A stretch of 6,789 bases of DNA from Clostridia bacterium (lineage in GTDB: Bacteria > Bacillota > Clostridia > Oscillospirales > CAG-272). Below are positions 1 through 6,627 of this stretch, piece by piece (within the stretch, counting starts at the first letter, position 1; every line of letters starts with the position of its first letter). A model generated the notes under the pieces. That model saw nothing but the letters and a program-made list of their open reading frames with translations. It was not told the DNA's origin and did not search any database. The DNA is taken from the NCBI GenBank assembly GCA_017540285.1, contig JAFYBI010000210.1:1-6789 (forward strand), written 5' to 3'. A program made the translations under genes and the position numbers.

Positions 1-200
1 CTCAACCCGCGTGCCGGGGCTGTATTTGCCACTGGACTTGAGGGTCTGCTTTTCCATGAGGGAATAGCGGTCCCCGCCCAGAAAGAATTCCACGTGCAGA
101 TGGGCGATCTCGCTGGCGTCGGCCTTTTTCCCCCTGCCGCGGTTGCCCAGATACCCGAGCACCGTACCGGGCGTCCGCGCCGTAAGCCGCCGGCCCTGGC
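1..200 (-). pseudogene. M23-peptidase-like C-terminal fragment in a different frame
   Basis: On the minus strand, in the frame with codons starting at 198, 195 and so on, the translation reads QGRRLTARTPGTVLGYLGNR, and the same frame continues to IAHLHVEFFLGGDRYSLMEK. The pattern G-x-x-x-G-Y-x-G-x-x-G followed by HLHxE is the C-terminal signature of M23 (LytM-like) zinc endopeptidases, in which the HxH histidines serve the metal and active site. Third-codon-position GC is high in this frame and poor in the glycosidase frame over the same bases. The frame remains open to the left edge. Upstream of about 200 it is only a shadow of the glycosidase-like gene, so there is no independent start here. 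The spacer between the glycines and HLH is longer than usual, so this could be another HLH-bearing fold. It is either a fragment joined by recombination, part of a frameshifted gene, or an assembly chimera at a contig end. Confidence 0.4.
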
Positions 201-950
201 GCAGCGGATGTGCTCGTCGACGTTGGCGGGCGTGCAGTCGGCGGTCCAGTAGGCCGAGGCGTTGATCGCGCTGCTTCTCCGGCTCTCGACCCCGCGGGGC
301 AGATCGAAGTCCCGCTCGAGATCGTCGACCGCGTCGAGGAAGCCGTCGGCGGGCGCGCAGATCAGGGCAGCGGCGGCGCCTTTCAGCCGGATTTCCCGCA
401 CGGCGTCGGCGGTGAGGAGGCGGCGATCCCGGAACGGTTCGGAATCGATGCGCGGGTACGGATTCGCCGCAAGGACCGAGACGGCCGCCCCGTCGTCCCA
501 GCTCACGTTGAGCCATGCGCCGAAGCGCTTGCGGTGGGGGACGGAGAGGGCGATCAGGCGGAATTCGGCGGCGGGCGGCGGCGTCATCGCGAGGCCGGGA
601 TAGGCGGAATCCGGGACGATCCAGCCCGCGAGCGTGAAGGCGAAATACCGCGGGGCGATCGTCACATCGACGACGGCCTTGTACGGCGCGAGCGAAAACC
701 CGACAAGGAGACGCGCGCCGCGCGGGGTCTGCTCCATGCGGATGCGGTTCGCCGGATACGTCGTGCGCTTGTTCGGGTGGGCGAGCTTGATTTCGTTGTT
801 GTAGGGGCGGTCCTGCGTGACGGAGAAGAACGGCACGGGCTCCGCGGGAGAGAGGCATTCCTCCCCCGTTTTGCGGAGCACGAGGCGTTCGGCGCATCCC
901 GTTTCCGAGAGGACGAGGCGCGCGAGGTCGTTTTCGAGGATGATGGACAT
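1..950 (-). CDS. Glycosidase-like protein, uncharacterised, 3' end missing and probably disrupted
   Basis: The start ATG at 950-948 is preceded by an AAAGGAGA ribosome binding site at 955-962 and lies 20 bases after the stop of the reductase gene, so it is probably translated in the same operon. The frame stays open to the left edge, so no stop is visible. Residues 1-215 look like a beta-rich N-terminal domain (FFSVTQDRPYNNEIKLAHPN at 41-60). Residues 224-255 (SRRSSAINASAYWTADCTP, then NVDEHIR and ARAGG) look like the entry into a TIM-barrel-type catalytic domain, as I recall it from uncharacterised clostridial glycosidase-like proteins. No signal peptide is visible, so a cytoplasmic protein is likely. 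After about residue 255 (base 186) the translation becomes Arg/Trp/Ser-rich with unfavourable codons and no family resemblance, while another frame becomes the good coding frame. Residues beyond 255 are therefore probably not authentic. The family assignment is from memory of related sequences; catalytic residues are not reached. Confidence 0.55.
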   Translation of the reverse strand, partial: MSIILENDLARLVLSETGCAERLVLRKTGEECLSPAEPVPFFSVTQDRPYNNEIKLAHPNKRTTYPANRIRMEQTPRGARLLVGFSLAPYKAVVDVTIAPRYFAFTLAGWIVPDSAYPGLAMTPPPAAEFRLIALSVPHRKRFGAWLNVSWDDGAAVSVLAANPYPRIDSEPFRDRRLLTADAVREIRLKGAAAALICAPADGFLDAVDDLERDFDLPRGVESRRSSAINASAYWTADCTPANVDEHIRCARAGGLRRGRPVRCSGIWATAAGGKRPTPARSPICTWNSFWAGTAIPSWKSRPSSPVANTAPARGL

Positions 951-970
951 GGCGGTCTCCTTTCGATGTG

Positions 971-1453
971 TTACAGCAGGCGGGCGGGGAAGTCGTCGGG
1001 GAGCGCGTCTGCAAGGATCCGGACGAACGTCTCGAGCCCGGCGCGGTCCTCTTCGCCGAAGGTGTTTTTCTTCGGACTGTCGAGATCGAGCACGCCGACG
1101 ATCCGGCCGTTTTTGCGGATCGGGACGACGATCTCGGATTCCGACGCGCTGTCGCAGGCGATGTGGCCGGGGAAGGCGTGTACGTCCGGGACGACGACGG
1201 ATGCCTCCCGCGCGACGGCCGTTCCGCAGACGCCGCGTCCGACGGGGATCTCGATGCAGGCAGTCCTGCCCTGGAACGGTCCGAGGACGAGGAGATCCGG
1301 GCGCGCGGGAGAGAGCAGGTAGAATCCCGCCCAGTTGAGGTCCTCCAGCGATTCCCAGAGAAGGGCGGAGGCGTTCGCGAGGTTCGGGAGCGGGTGGGGA
1401 ACGCCGTCGATCAGGGCGGCGAGGGTTTCGTGAAGGCGGGCATAGTCCGGCAT
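971..1453 (-). CDS. msrC: Free methionine-(R)-sulfoxide reductase (GAF domain)
   Basis: This enzyme reduces free L-methionine-(R)-sulfoxide to methionine in the cytosol, with electrons normally supplied by thioredoxin; it repairs oxidised methionine rather than protein-bound residues. The 160-residue product is essentially one GAF domain, the usual size of the family. Family motifs are intact: LNWAGFYLL (39-47), LVLGPFQG (55-62), GRGVCGTA (72-79), and DVHAFPGHIACDSASESEIV (90-109). All three cysteines used in catalysis and disulfide recycling are present at 66, 76 and 100, with the same 10- and 24-residue spacing as Cys84, Cys94 and Cys118 of E. coli MsrC (YebR). The start is fixed by AAAGGAG at 1460-1466. 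It lies 39 bases after the acyltransferase stop and 20 bases before the next gene, so it is probably co-transcribed. The family call is secure; the operon link is inference. Confidence 0.95.
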   Translation of the reverse strand: MPDYARLHETLAALIDGVPHPLPNLANASALLWESLEDLNWAGFYLLSPARPDLLVLGPFQGRTACIEIPVGRGVCGTAVAREASVVVPDVHAFPGHIACDSASESEIVVPIRKNGRIVGVLDLDSPKKNTFGEEDRAGLETFVRILADALPDDFPARLL

Positions 1454-1492
1454 GGCGGGCTCCTTTCGGGTGCGGAATCGTTGATATATTAT

Positions 1493-2512
1493 TTATGAAA
1501 GGTATTTTCCGATCGCGGGGATCCGGCGCAGGGTGATCCCGACGGCGAAGGAGAGGATGGCGGCGAGCACGGCGACCGGCAGGATCGAGAACCACGAGGA
1601 GAAGAGCAGGGAGGAGAGCCCGATCCGGGAGAGGAGGCCGAGGATGAGAACATGAACGAGATACGCGCCGAAGGAGGCGTCGGAGAGGAGGCGCAAGAGG
1701 GGCGTGCCGCGCTTCACCTTGTTTTTCAGAAAGACGAAGAGCGCGGCGGCGGGGAAGACGGTGTTCGGCATGAGGAAGGGGTAGAAGCTCGTCATCTCGC
1801 GCTCGAATCTCACCGAGAGGATCAGGGCGGAGACCGGGGTGAAGAGGACGCCGAGGATGCCGAGGAGATAGAGCAGCCGCTCATTCTTCGGCGAGAGGCC
1901 CTTCGCGAGGAAATAGCCGAAGACGAAGATCCCGGCGTAGCCCATCGGGAGCCCGATGTTGATCTTGTCGATCACCGCGGCGCCGAGCGCGTGGAGGCGG
2001 GGAGAAAACGGCCAGACGAGCCCGAGCAGCATCGGGAGAAGCGACGCGAAGACAAAGGCGAGGAGGAGATAATACCGGCCCAGCGTCTCGTTCCGGGCGA
2101 GCGGGCGCAGGAGCGGGACGAGAAGATAGAGCCCGAGGATCGCCCAGCAGAACCAGAGGTGATAATGCCCCGCGATCCAGGTGTAAAGGAAGCTCTTCCA
2201 GCCGTCGGGGCGGGAGACGAGCGCGTAGACGAAGGACCAGAAGACGTAGGCCGTGCCGATCCGGAGCGCGTTTTTTCTGAGGATCTCGGAGAGCGGCTTG
2301 TCCGAGGAGAGGAAGAGCGCGCCGCTCAGGAGAAAGAACGCGGGGACCGACCAGCGCATGAGGCCGTCCCAGAAGATCATGCCCTGCCACGGGGAGGAAT
2401 TGACCTCGACGGCATAGAGCTGGGAGGTGGCTGTGTGCAGCAGGATAACGGCGAAGGTCGCGAGCACCCGGAGAAGGTCGTACCCGGGGATTCGTCTGGA
2501 TTTGGGAGGCAT
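1493..2512 (-). CDS. Acyltransferase family 3 integral membrane protein
   Basis: The 339-residue protein belongs to the acyltransferase-3 family (PF01757; OafA/WecH-like), membrane enzymes that transfer acetyl or other acyl groups onto surface sugars, peptidoglycan or lipids. The N-terminal hallmark is present: YDLLRVLATFAVILLHT (11-27), with Arg15 and His26 in the conserved R-x10-H arrangement thought to form the acyl-transfer site. Also typical are VPAFFLLSGALFL (56-68) and HYHLWF (116-121), the latter a conserved short motif before the fourth helix. About ten hydrophobic segments can be seen, near 11-28, 45-68, 83-100, 118-137, 147-167, 190-206, 213-233, 248-263, 280-295 and 305-327. There is no extra SGNH or periplasmic domain, so it is the minimal form. 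The start is set by AAAGGA at 2521-2526. The acceptor substrate cannot be read from the sequence; the neighbouring glycosidases suggest a carbohydrate but do not prove it. Confidence 0.9.
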   Translation of the reverse strand: MPPKSRRIPGYDLLRVLATFAVILLHTATSQLYAVEVNSSPWQGMIFWDGLMRWSVPAFFLLSGALFLSSDKPLSEILRKNALRIGTAYVFWSFVYALVSRPDGWKSFLYTWIAGHYHLWFCWAILGLYLLVPLLRPLARNETLGRYYLLLAFVFASLLPMLLGLVWPFSPRLHALGAAVIDKINIGLPMGYAGIFVFGYFLAKGLSPKNERLLYLLGILGVLFTPVSALILSVRFEREMTSFYPFLMPNTVFPAAALFVFLKNKVKRGTPLLRLLSDASFGAYLVHVLILGLLSRIGLSSLLFSSWFSILPVAVLAAILSFAVGITLRRIPAIGKYLS

Positions 2513-2543
2513 GGCGGTGTTCCTTTCCGTTGATTCTTCAGCA

Positions 2544-2567
2544 AAGGGCCGTCGATTGACAGCCCTT
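2544..2567 (-). terminator. Stem-loop between the GH127 fusion and acyltransferase genes, possible weak terminator
   Basis: Read on the minus strand, AAGGGCTGTC pairs with GACGGCCCTT around an AATC loop, giving ten pairs including one T-G wobble. It starts 13 bases after the stop codon of the upstream gene. The stem is followed by only a short T run (CCCTTTGCTG), so complete intrinsic termination is doubtful. Partial termination, RNA 3'-end protection or a processing site fit equally well. The opposite strand has a T/G-rich tail and no gene pointing into it. Confidence 0.35.
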
Positions 2568-2579
2568 CTGTTGTTGGTT

Positions 2580-4949
2580 TTACTTCGTGCGGACCCAGGC
2601 GGATACGGTGTGTCCCGTTTCCTGGCCCGCGCTCGCGTAGTCGATCATCACGACGGGACCCTTCCCCCGGGAGATCACCGTGACCGCCTGCTTCGCCGGG
2701 ACCTCGGAGAGCGCCGGATCGGCAGGGGCGGCGGGGAGGCAGGCGTCGAGCGGGACCGGGTCCTCCGCGTCGTTCGCGTTGTCGAGCGCAAAGACGACGG
2801 GACCGCGGCACACGGCGAGATAATTCGTCACGTCGGTCGGCGTGTCGGAGACGTCGCGCGGAGTGAGGAACGTGACGGGCATGTCGAAATGCAGCGTGAA
2901 CGACGCGCCCGCGGTGACGGTGACGGCGGCGGATTTCGCAACGGCGAGGCGGACGCCGTTCAGCAAGATCCAGGCCTCCTTCGCCCAGCCGGGGACGCGG
3001 AAGACGATCTTCCTCTCGCCCTCGAAGCCGTCCGCGCGGACGTTCACCTCGCCGCTCTTCGGGTAGTCCGTCTCCATCGTGAGGACGAGATCCCCGGCGG
3101 TGACGGTGCCGCTGCGGTAAAGGTTGACGTAGAGCGTTCCCGCGCGGTCGCATCCGGCGGCGGCCAGCGTGTCGAGCGCGAAGCCGAGGGTCGAGATGCA
3201 GACGCAGCAGCCGTAATACGAATTATCGTCGATGTTCTTGCGCCCGCCGACCGTCTCGCAGCGGACGTCGCAGCGCAGCGGATTGTAGGAGTGGATCGGG
3301 ATCGGCACGCCGCCGTTGTTCTCCGGATCGATGTGCCTCCGGAGGGCGGCGGACATGGCGTTGTACGCGGAGATCTCGAGCGCGTCGAGGAAGGAATCGT
3401 CGCCCGTCATGCGCCAGAGCTGCCAGAGGAACTTCATCCACGTCGCGGTGACGCAGGTCTCCTGCATGATGCCGCGGTGCGCCTCGTTGAACTGTTCGGC
3501 GACGGCGTGATCGAAGGATTCGTAGTCGCAGCCGAGGCAGCCGATGATCGTGGCTTCCTCGCGCAGGATGCGGCGTCCGAAGCGGATCACCGCCTCGCGG
3601 TACTTCTCGTTCCCCGTGACCTTCGCGAACTCGGCGAGCCCCTCGAAGCAGGAGATCATTTCATAGGCCTTCGTGACGGCGTACTCGTGGACCGGGATCC
3701 TGTCCTCATAGGCGAGCTCGAAGAGATTCTGGTGCAGCGTGCCGCCGAAGGAGATGATGTATTCGCAGAAATCGAAGTACCGCGGCTCGTGGGTGATGTT
3801 GTAGAGCATCACGAACGGTTCGAGGATCGAGCAGCTGTTGAGGCCGTCCCAATGGCTCGTGCAGGCGGCGAGGATGCGTTTGCCGTCCTCGGGGCGCCCG
3901 AGCTTCGAGAGCATGTAGTCCGCGTGGCGGCAGAGCGCGGTGACGATTTCATCCGCGAGGGCGTCGTCCCGGCAGAGATCGAGGAAATAGAGGAAGCCGA
4001 GCAGGATGTACTTGCGGCCCCAGAGGTCCCAGCCGGTGAATTCCGCGTCGGTGGAATAGGTGGAGAAGCGGCCGAGCGGGTCCTGCGCCGTGAGCATGTC
4101 GCGGACCGTCTCCTCGAGGACCGCGTAGAGCTCGTCGTCCGGCGAGGCGGAGCAGGCGGCCGTATAGCACGCGCCGCGCATCATCTTGCCCCAGTATTCG
4201 CACCGCCAGCCGAAGTCCCGGTCGTCCACGCCGGGATGCTTGAAGAGGTCGACGAATTTCTTCCAGAGGGAGGCGTCGAGCAGCTGGACCCGGCGCATTT
4301 CGGCGAGCTCGTCGGAGAGGTCGTCACGGAAATCGAAGGATCCGGCGGGAAGGGCGAAGCGGACGTCCGAGAAGAGGAAATGATCGCGCGCGCGGCGGAT
4401 CGCTTCTTTATAAATAGGAACGTACGCGGGAGCCTCCGGCTGTTCGGGAACATCGGCGGGAAGTTCGGGGGCGTCGGCGGGAAGCTCGGGCGTGTCTGCG
4501 GGAATCTCCGGGACTTCCGCGGGCGGTTCGGGGGCGTCGGCGGGAAGTTCGGAAGCATCGGCGGAAAGCTCTTCCGGGGCTTCCGGCTCCGGCTCAGGGG
4601 CGGACGTTTCCCAGACGGGGGTCGTCGTGAGCACGATCTCGGCGGGCTTCGGTTCCGCGGGCTCCTTCTCCTCCGGGAGGACGAGGACGGGGGCTGCCGG
4701 GGCTTCTGCGGCGGGCTCCTCACGGATGGGCTCCGTCGGATAGGCCGGCGCTTCGGGGAAGACCGGTTCGGCGGCGGGTTTTTCGGGCTCGGTAAAGGCG
4801 GCGAACGGCGACGGCGCGGCAGCTTCGGCTTCGAGGGCCGCTTTTCTGCGCGCTTCCATCTCCCGGTGCTTGTTCAGGTCCGCGCCGCAGTTGATGCAGA
4901 AGCGCATGGTATCCTTGATTTCTTTGCCGCATTCCGGACAGAATCTCAT
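2580..4949 (-). CDS. Zinc ribbon / Pro-Glu repeat linker / GH127-type (DUF1680) glycosidase fusion
   Basis: The 789-residue product has three parts. Residues 1-25 form a zinc ribbon with CPEC (4-7) and CINC (18-21). Residues 41-180 are a disordered-looking Pro/Glu/Ala linker with heptad repeats. Residues about 190-789 resemble GH127/DUF1680 enzymes, the beta-L-arabinofuranosidase superfamily: an alpha/alpha barrel followed by beta-sandwich regions. The Zn-thiolate active site known from Bifidobacterium HypBA1 (Glu338, Cys340, Cys417 nucleophile, Cys418) has clear counterparts at Glu497, Cys499, Cys581 and Cys582, in QETC and YYGCC. Glu485 (AEQF) may be the acid/base residue. No signal peptide or membrane helix is visible and the protein has many cysteines, so it is probably cytoplasmic, acting on imported oligosaccharides. 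The frame is open upstream to 5669, inside the DUF1846 gene. The start at 4949 is chosen because it follows a near-perfect AAGGAGG and begins exactly at the zinc ribbon. It lies 50 bases after the DUF1846 stop. Substrate is uncertain, since the superfamily is broad. Confidence 0.85.
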   Translation of the reverse strand: MRFCPECGKEIKDTMRFCINCGADLNKHREMEARRKAALEAEAAAPSPFAAFTEPEKPAAEPVFPEAPAYPTEPIREEPAAEAPAAPVLVLPEEKEPAEPKPAEIVLTTTPVWETSAPEPEPEAPEELSADASELPADAPEPPAEVPEIPADTPELPADAPELPADVPEQPEAPAYVPIYKEAIRRARDHFLFSDVRFALPAGSFDFRDDLSDELAEMRRVQLLDASLWKKFVDLFKHPGVDDRDFGWRCEYWGKMMRGACYTAACSASPDDELYAVLEETVRDMLTAQDPLGRFSTYSTDAEFTGWDLWGRKYILLGFLYFLDLCRDDALADEIVTALCRHADYMLSKLGRPEDGKRILAACTSHWDGLNSCSILEPFVMLYNITHEPRYFDFCEYIISFGGTLHQNLFELAYEDRIPVHEYAVTKAYEMISCFEGLAEFAKVTGNEKYREAVIRFGRRILREEATIIGCLGCDYESFDHAVAEQFNEAHRGIMQETCVTATWMKFLWQLWRMTGDDSFLDALEISAYNAMSAALRRHIDPENNGGVPIPIHSYNPLRCDVRCETVGGRKNIDDNSYYGCCVCISTLGFALDTLAAAGCDRAGTLYVNLYRSGTVTAGDLVLTMETDYPKSGEVNVRADGFEGERKIVFRVPGWAKEAWILLNGVRLAVAKSAAVTVTAGASFTLHFDMPVTFLTPRDVSDTPTDVTNYLAVCRGPVVFALDNANDAEDPVPLDACLPAAPADPALSEVPAKQAVTVISRGKGPVVMIDYASAGQETGHTVSAWVRTK
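4446..4571 (-). repeat. Six tandem 7-residue (21-bp) repeats in the linker, consensus ELPADAP
   Basis: Residues 127-168 of the fusion protein are ELSADAS, ELPADAP, EPPAEVP, EIPADTP, ELPADAP and ELPADVP, followed by a degenerate EQPEAP. At the DNA level these are imperfect 21-base units, so slippage or unequal crossing over could change the linker length. The composition is acidic and proline-rich and should be extended and unstructured, acting as a spacer between the zinc ribbon and the catalytic module. Confidence 0.85.
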
Positions 4950-4955
4950 GGGGAA

Positions 4956-4962
4956 CCTCCTT
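4956..4962 (-). promoter_or_regulatory. Strong ribosome binding site that fixes the start of the GH127 fusion
   Basis: AAGGAGG on the minus strand lies six bases ahead of the ATG at 4949. It shows that the long upstream open frame, which overlaps the DUF1846 gene, is not translated from further upstream. It sits in an AT-rich patch (ATTATATATAAGGAGG) that could also hold a weak -10 element, but I see no convincing -35. Confidence 0.8.
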
Positions 4963-4999
4963 ATATATAATGAAGAATTGATACGGTCGGCGGACGGGA

Positions 5000-6484
5000 T
5001 CAGCGGTGGAACAGCCGCTTCGATTCGTACACGGGCTCGCAGGTCAGGTTCAGCCCGAGCTTGCGCATGGTGTCGGCGTCGACCGAGGAAACGATGACGG
5101 TGCTGTGCGCTTCGCATCCGCGCAGCTCGGCGAGCTTTTCGTACGCGGCGGCGGCGTGCGGATCGGTCGCGGCGGAGATGGAGAGGGCGATCAGGATCTC
5201 GTTCACGTGCAGGCGCGGGTTGCGCGAGCCGAGCGTCCCGGTTTTGAGATGGCAGATCGGCTCGATGACGGAGGGGGAGATGAGATGGATCGAATCGTCG
5301 ATCCCGGCGAGCGTTTTGAGGGCGTTGAGGATCGCGGCGGAGCAGGAGCCGAGCAGCTCGCTCGTCCGTCCGGTCACGACGGTGCCGTCGGGGAGTTCGA
5401 TCGCGGCGGAGGGACCGTCGGTCTCGGCGGCCTTGCGGAGGGCGGGCGCGACGACGGGTCGGTCCTCGACGGAGATCTTCGCCCGGTTCATGATGAGCTC
5501 GGCCTTGTAGACCTCGTCGCTGCTGCAAAGACCCTTGCGGTGCTTGACGCAGCTTCCGTAGTACCGCCGGATGATCTCGGCGCGGGAGGCCTCGGAGACC
5601 GCTTCGTCGTCGGTGATGCAGAAGCCGACCATGTTGACGCCCATGTCCGTCGGGCTCTTGTACGGACATTCGCCGTAGATGCCCTCGAACAGACGCCGCA
5701 GAACGGGGAAGACCTCGACGTCGCGGTTGTAGTTGACGGTGGTCACGCCGTACGCTTCGAGGTGGAAGGGGTCGATCATGTTGACGTCCGCGAGGTCGAC
5801 GGTCGCGGCTTCGTAGGCGAGGTTGACGGGGTGGATCAGGGGGAGATTCCAGACCGGGAAGGTCTCGAACTTCGCGTAGCCCGATTTCACGCCGCGCTTG
5901 TTGTCGTGATAGAGCTGGGAGAGGCAGGTCGCCATCTTGCCGCTGCCCGGTCCGGGGGCGGTGACGACGATGAGCTGGCGGGTGGTTTCGATGTATTCGT
6001 TCTTCCCGTAGCCCTCGTCGCTGACGACGTGCTTCACGTTGGTGGGATAGCCTTCGATCGGGAAGTGCTTGAAGACGCGCAGGCCGAGGTTGGTGAGGCG
6101 CATGATGAAGGCGTCCGCGGCGGCCTGTCCGGAGTAGTGCGTGACGACGACCGAGCCGACGTAGAGACCGCGGTCGCGGAAGGCATCGATGAGGCGGAGA
6201 GCGTCCATGTCGTAGGTGATGCCGAGGTCCGCGCGCATCTTGTTCTGTTCGATGGCGACTGCGGAGACGACGATGATGATCTCCGCCTTGTCACGGAGCT
6301 GGAGGAGCATGTTGATCTTGCTGTCCGGTTTGAAGCCGGGCAGGACGCGCGAGGCGTGGTAGTCGTCGAAGAGCTTGCCGCCGAATTCGAGGTAGAGCTT
6401 GCCGCCGAATTTGGAGAGACGGTCGCGGATGCGTTCGGTCTGGAGGGTCAGATACTTCTGGTTGTCAAATCCTTCTTTGAACAT
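5000..6484 (-). CDS. DUF1846 domain-containing protein, function unknown
   Basis: The 494-residue protein matches the full length of the DUF1846 family (PF08903), which is widespread in Firmicutes and has a solved structure but no established reaction. Recognisable family sequence includes FGGKLYLEFGGKLFDDYHAS (26-45), then RVLPGF (46-51), then HYSGQ (116-120), FPIEGYPTNV (141-150) and APGPGSGKMATCLSQLYHD (176-194). The GPGSGK stretch resembles a phosphate-binding loop and suggests a nucleotide or phosphorylated ligand. A cytoplasmic location is expected, since there are no membrane segments or signal peptide. The start at 6484 is supported by GGGAG at 6491-6495 and by the typical family N-terminus. 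It is the first gene after a strong promoter (6517-6545) and may be co-transcribed with the downstream zinc-ribbon glycosidase. Nothing appears truncated. The role is unknown and I do not assign one. Confidence 0.93.
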   Translation of the reverse strand: MFKEGFDNQKYLTLQTERIRDRLSKFGGKLYLEFGGKLFDDYHASRVLPGFKPDSKINMLLQLRDKAEIIIVVSAVAIEQNKMRADLGITYDMDALRLIDAFRDRGLYVGSVVVTHYSGQAAADAFIMRLTNLGLRVFKHFPIEGYPTNVKHVVSDEGYGKNEYIETTRQLIVVTAPGPGSGKMATCLSQLYHDNKRGVKSGYAKFETFPVWNLPLIHPVNLAYEAATVDLADVNMIDPFHLEAYGVTTVNYNRDVEVFPVLRRLFEGIYGECPYKSPTDMGVNMVGFCITDDEAVSEASRAEIIRRYYGSCVKHRKGLCSSDEVYKAELIMNRAKISVEDRPVVAPALRKAAETDGPSAAIELPDGTVVTGRTSELLGSCSAAILNALKTLAGIDDSIHLISPSVIEPICHLKTGTLGSRNPRLHVNEILIALSISAATDPHAAAAYEKLAELRGCEAHSTVIVSSVDADTMRKLGLNLTCEPVYESKRLFHR

Positions 6485-6516
6485 GTTGAACTCCCGTGAT
6501 ATACAAAATCAGATAT

Positions 6517-6545
6517 ATTATAATATATATCGGAGGAAAGTGCAA
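6517..6545 (-). promoter_or_regulatory. Sigma-70-type promoter for the DUF1846 gene and leftward cluster
   Basis: On the minus strand, TTGCAC (6545-6540) is followed after exactly 17 bases by a perfect TATAAT (6522-6517). Transcription should start near 6510, giving a leader of about 25 bases before the ATG at 6484, with the GGGAG ribosome binding site in it. The -35 matches consensus at only three of six positions. A perfect ten-base palindrome, AGAAGCTTCT (6545-6554), adjoins the -35, and two T-tracts (6556-6562 and 6567-6572) lie just upstream and may act as an UP-like element. Confidence 0.75.
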
Positions 6546-6627
6546 GAAGCTTCTGAAAAAAACGGGAAAAAACCGGGTGAAATCGGAGAGCGGAACGCCG
6601 GGGAATGAGCCGGTGCGCGTGCGGGCG

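Noticed and set aside
1454..1492. AT-rich ATAAATAATATATC between the acyltransferase and reductase genes as a promoter
   Set aside because: It has -10-like hexamers but no recognisable -35 upstream, and the 39-base gap fits an operon junction equally well.
2427..4970. Very long open frame on the plus strand opposite the GH127 fusion, and similar plus-strand frames at 5006-6499 and 1652-2533
   Set aside because: They are antisense shadows produced by high GC content: Arg/Glu/Gly/Asp-rich translations with no family motifs and no ribosome binding sites, opposite genes with clear domains.
4950..4999. Possible separate promoter for the GH127 fusion in the AT-rich patch TTCATTATATATAAGG
   Set aside because: A -10-like hexamer can be picked, but it overlaps the ribosome binding site region and no -35 at suitable spacing is visible.
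4950..5669. Extension of the GH127 fusion reading frame by 240 codons into the DUF1846 gene
   Set aside because: The extension is Arg-rich shadow sequence overlapping a well-supported gene, and AAGGAGG plus the zinc ribbon at 4949 mark the true start.
6367..6420. Short direct repeat encoding FGGKLYLEFGGKL near the start of the DUF1846 gene
   Set aside because: The duplicated FGGKL motif is a normal conserved feature of the family N-terminus, not a recent duplication or mobile-element scar.
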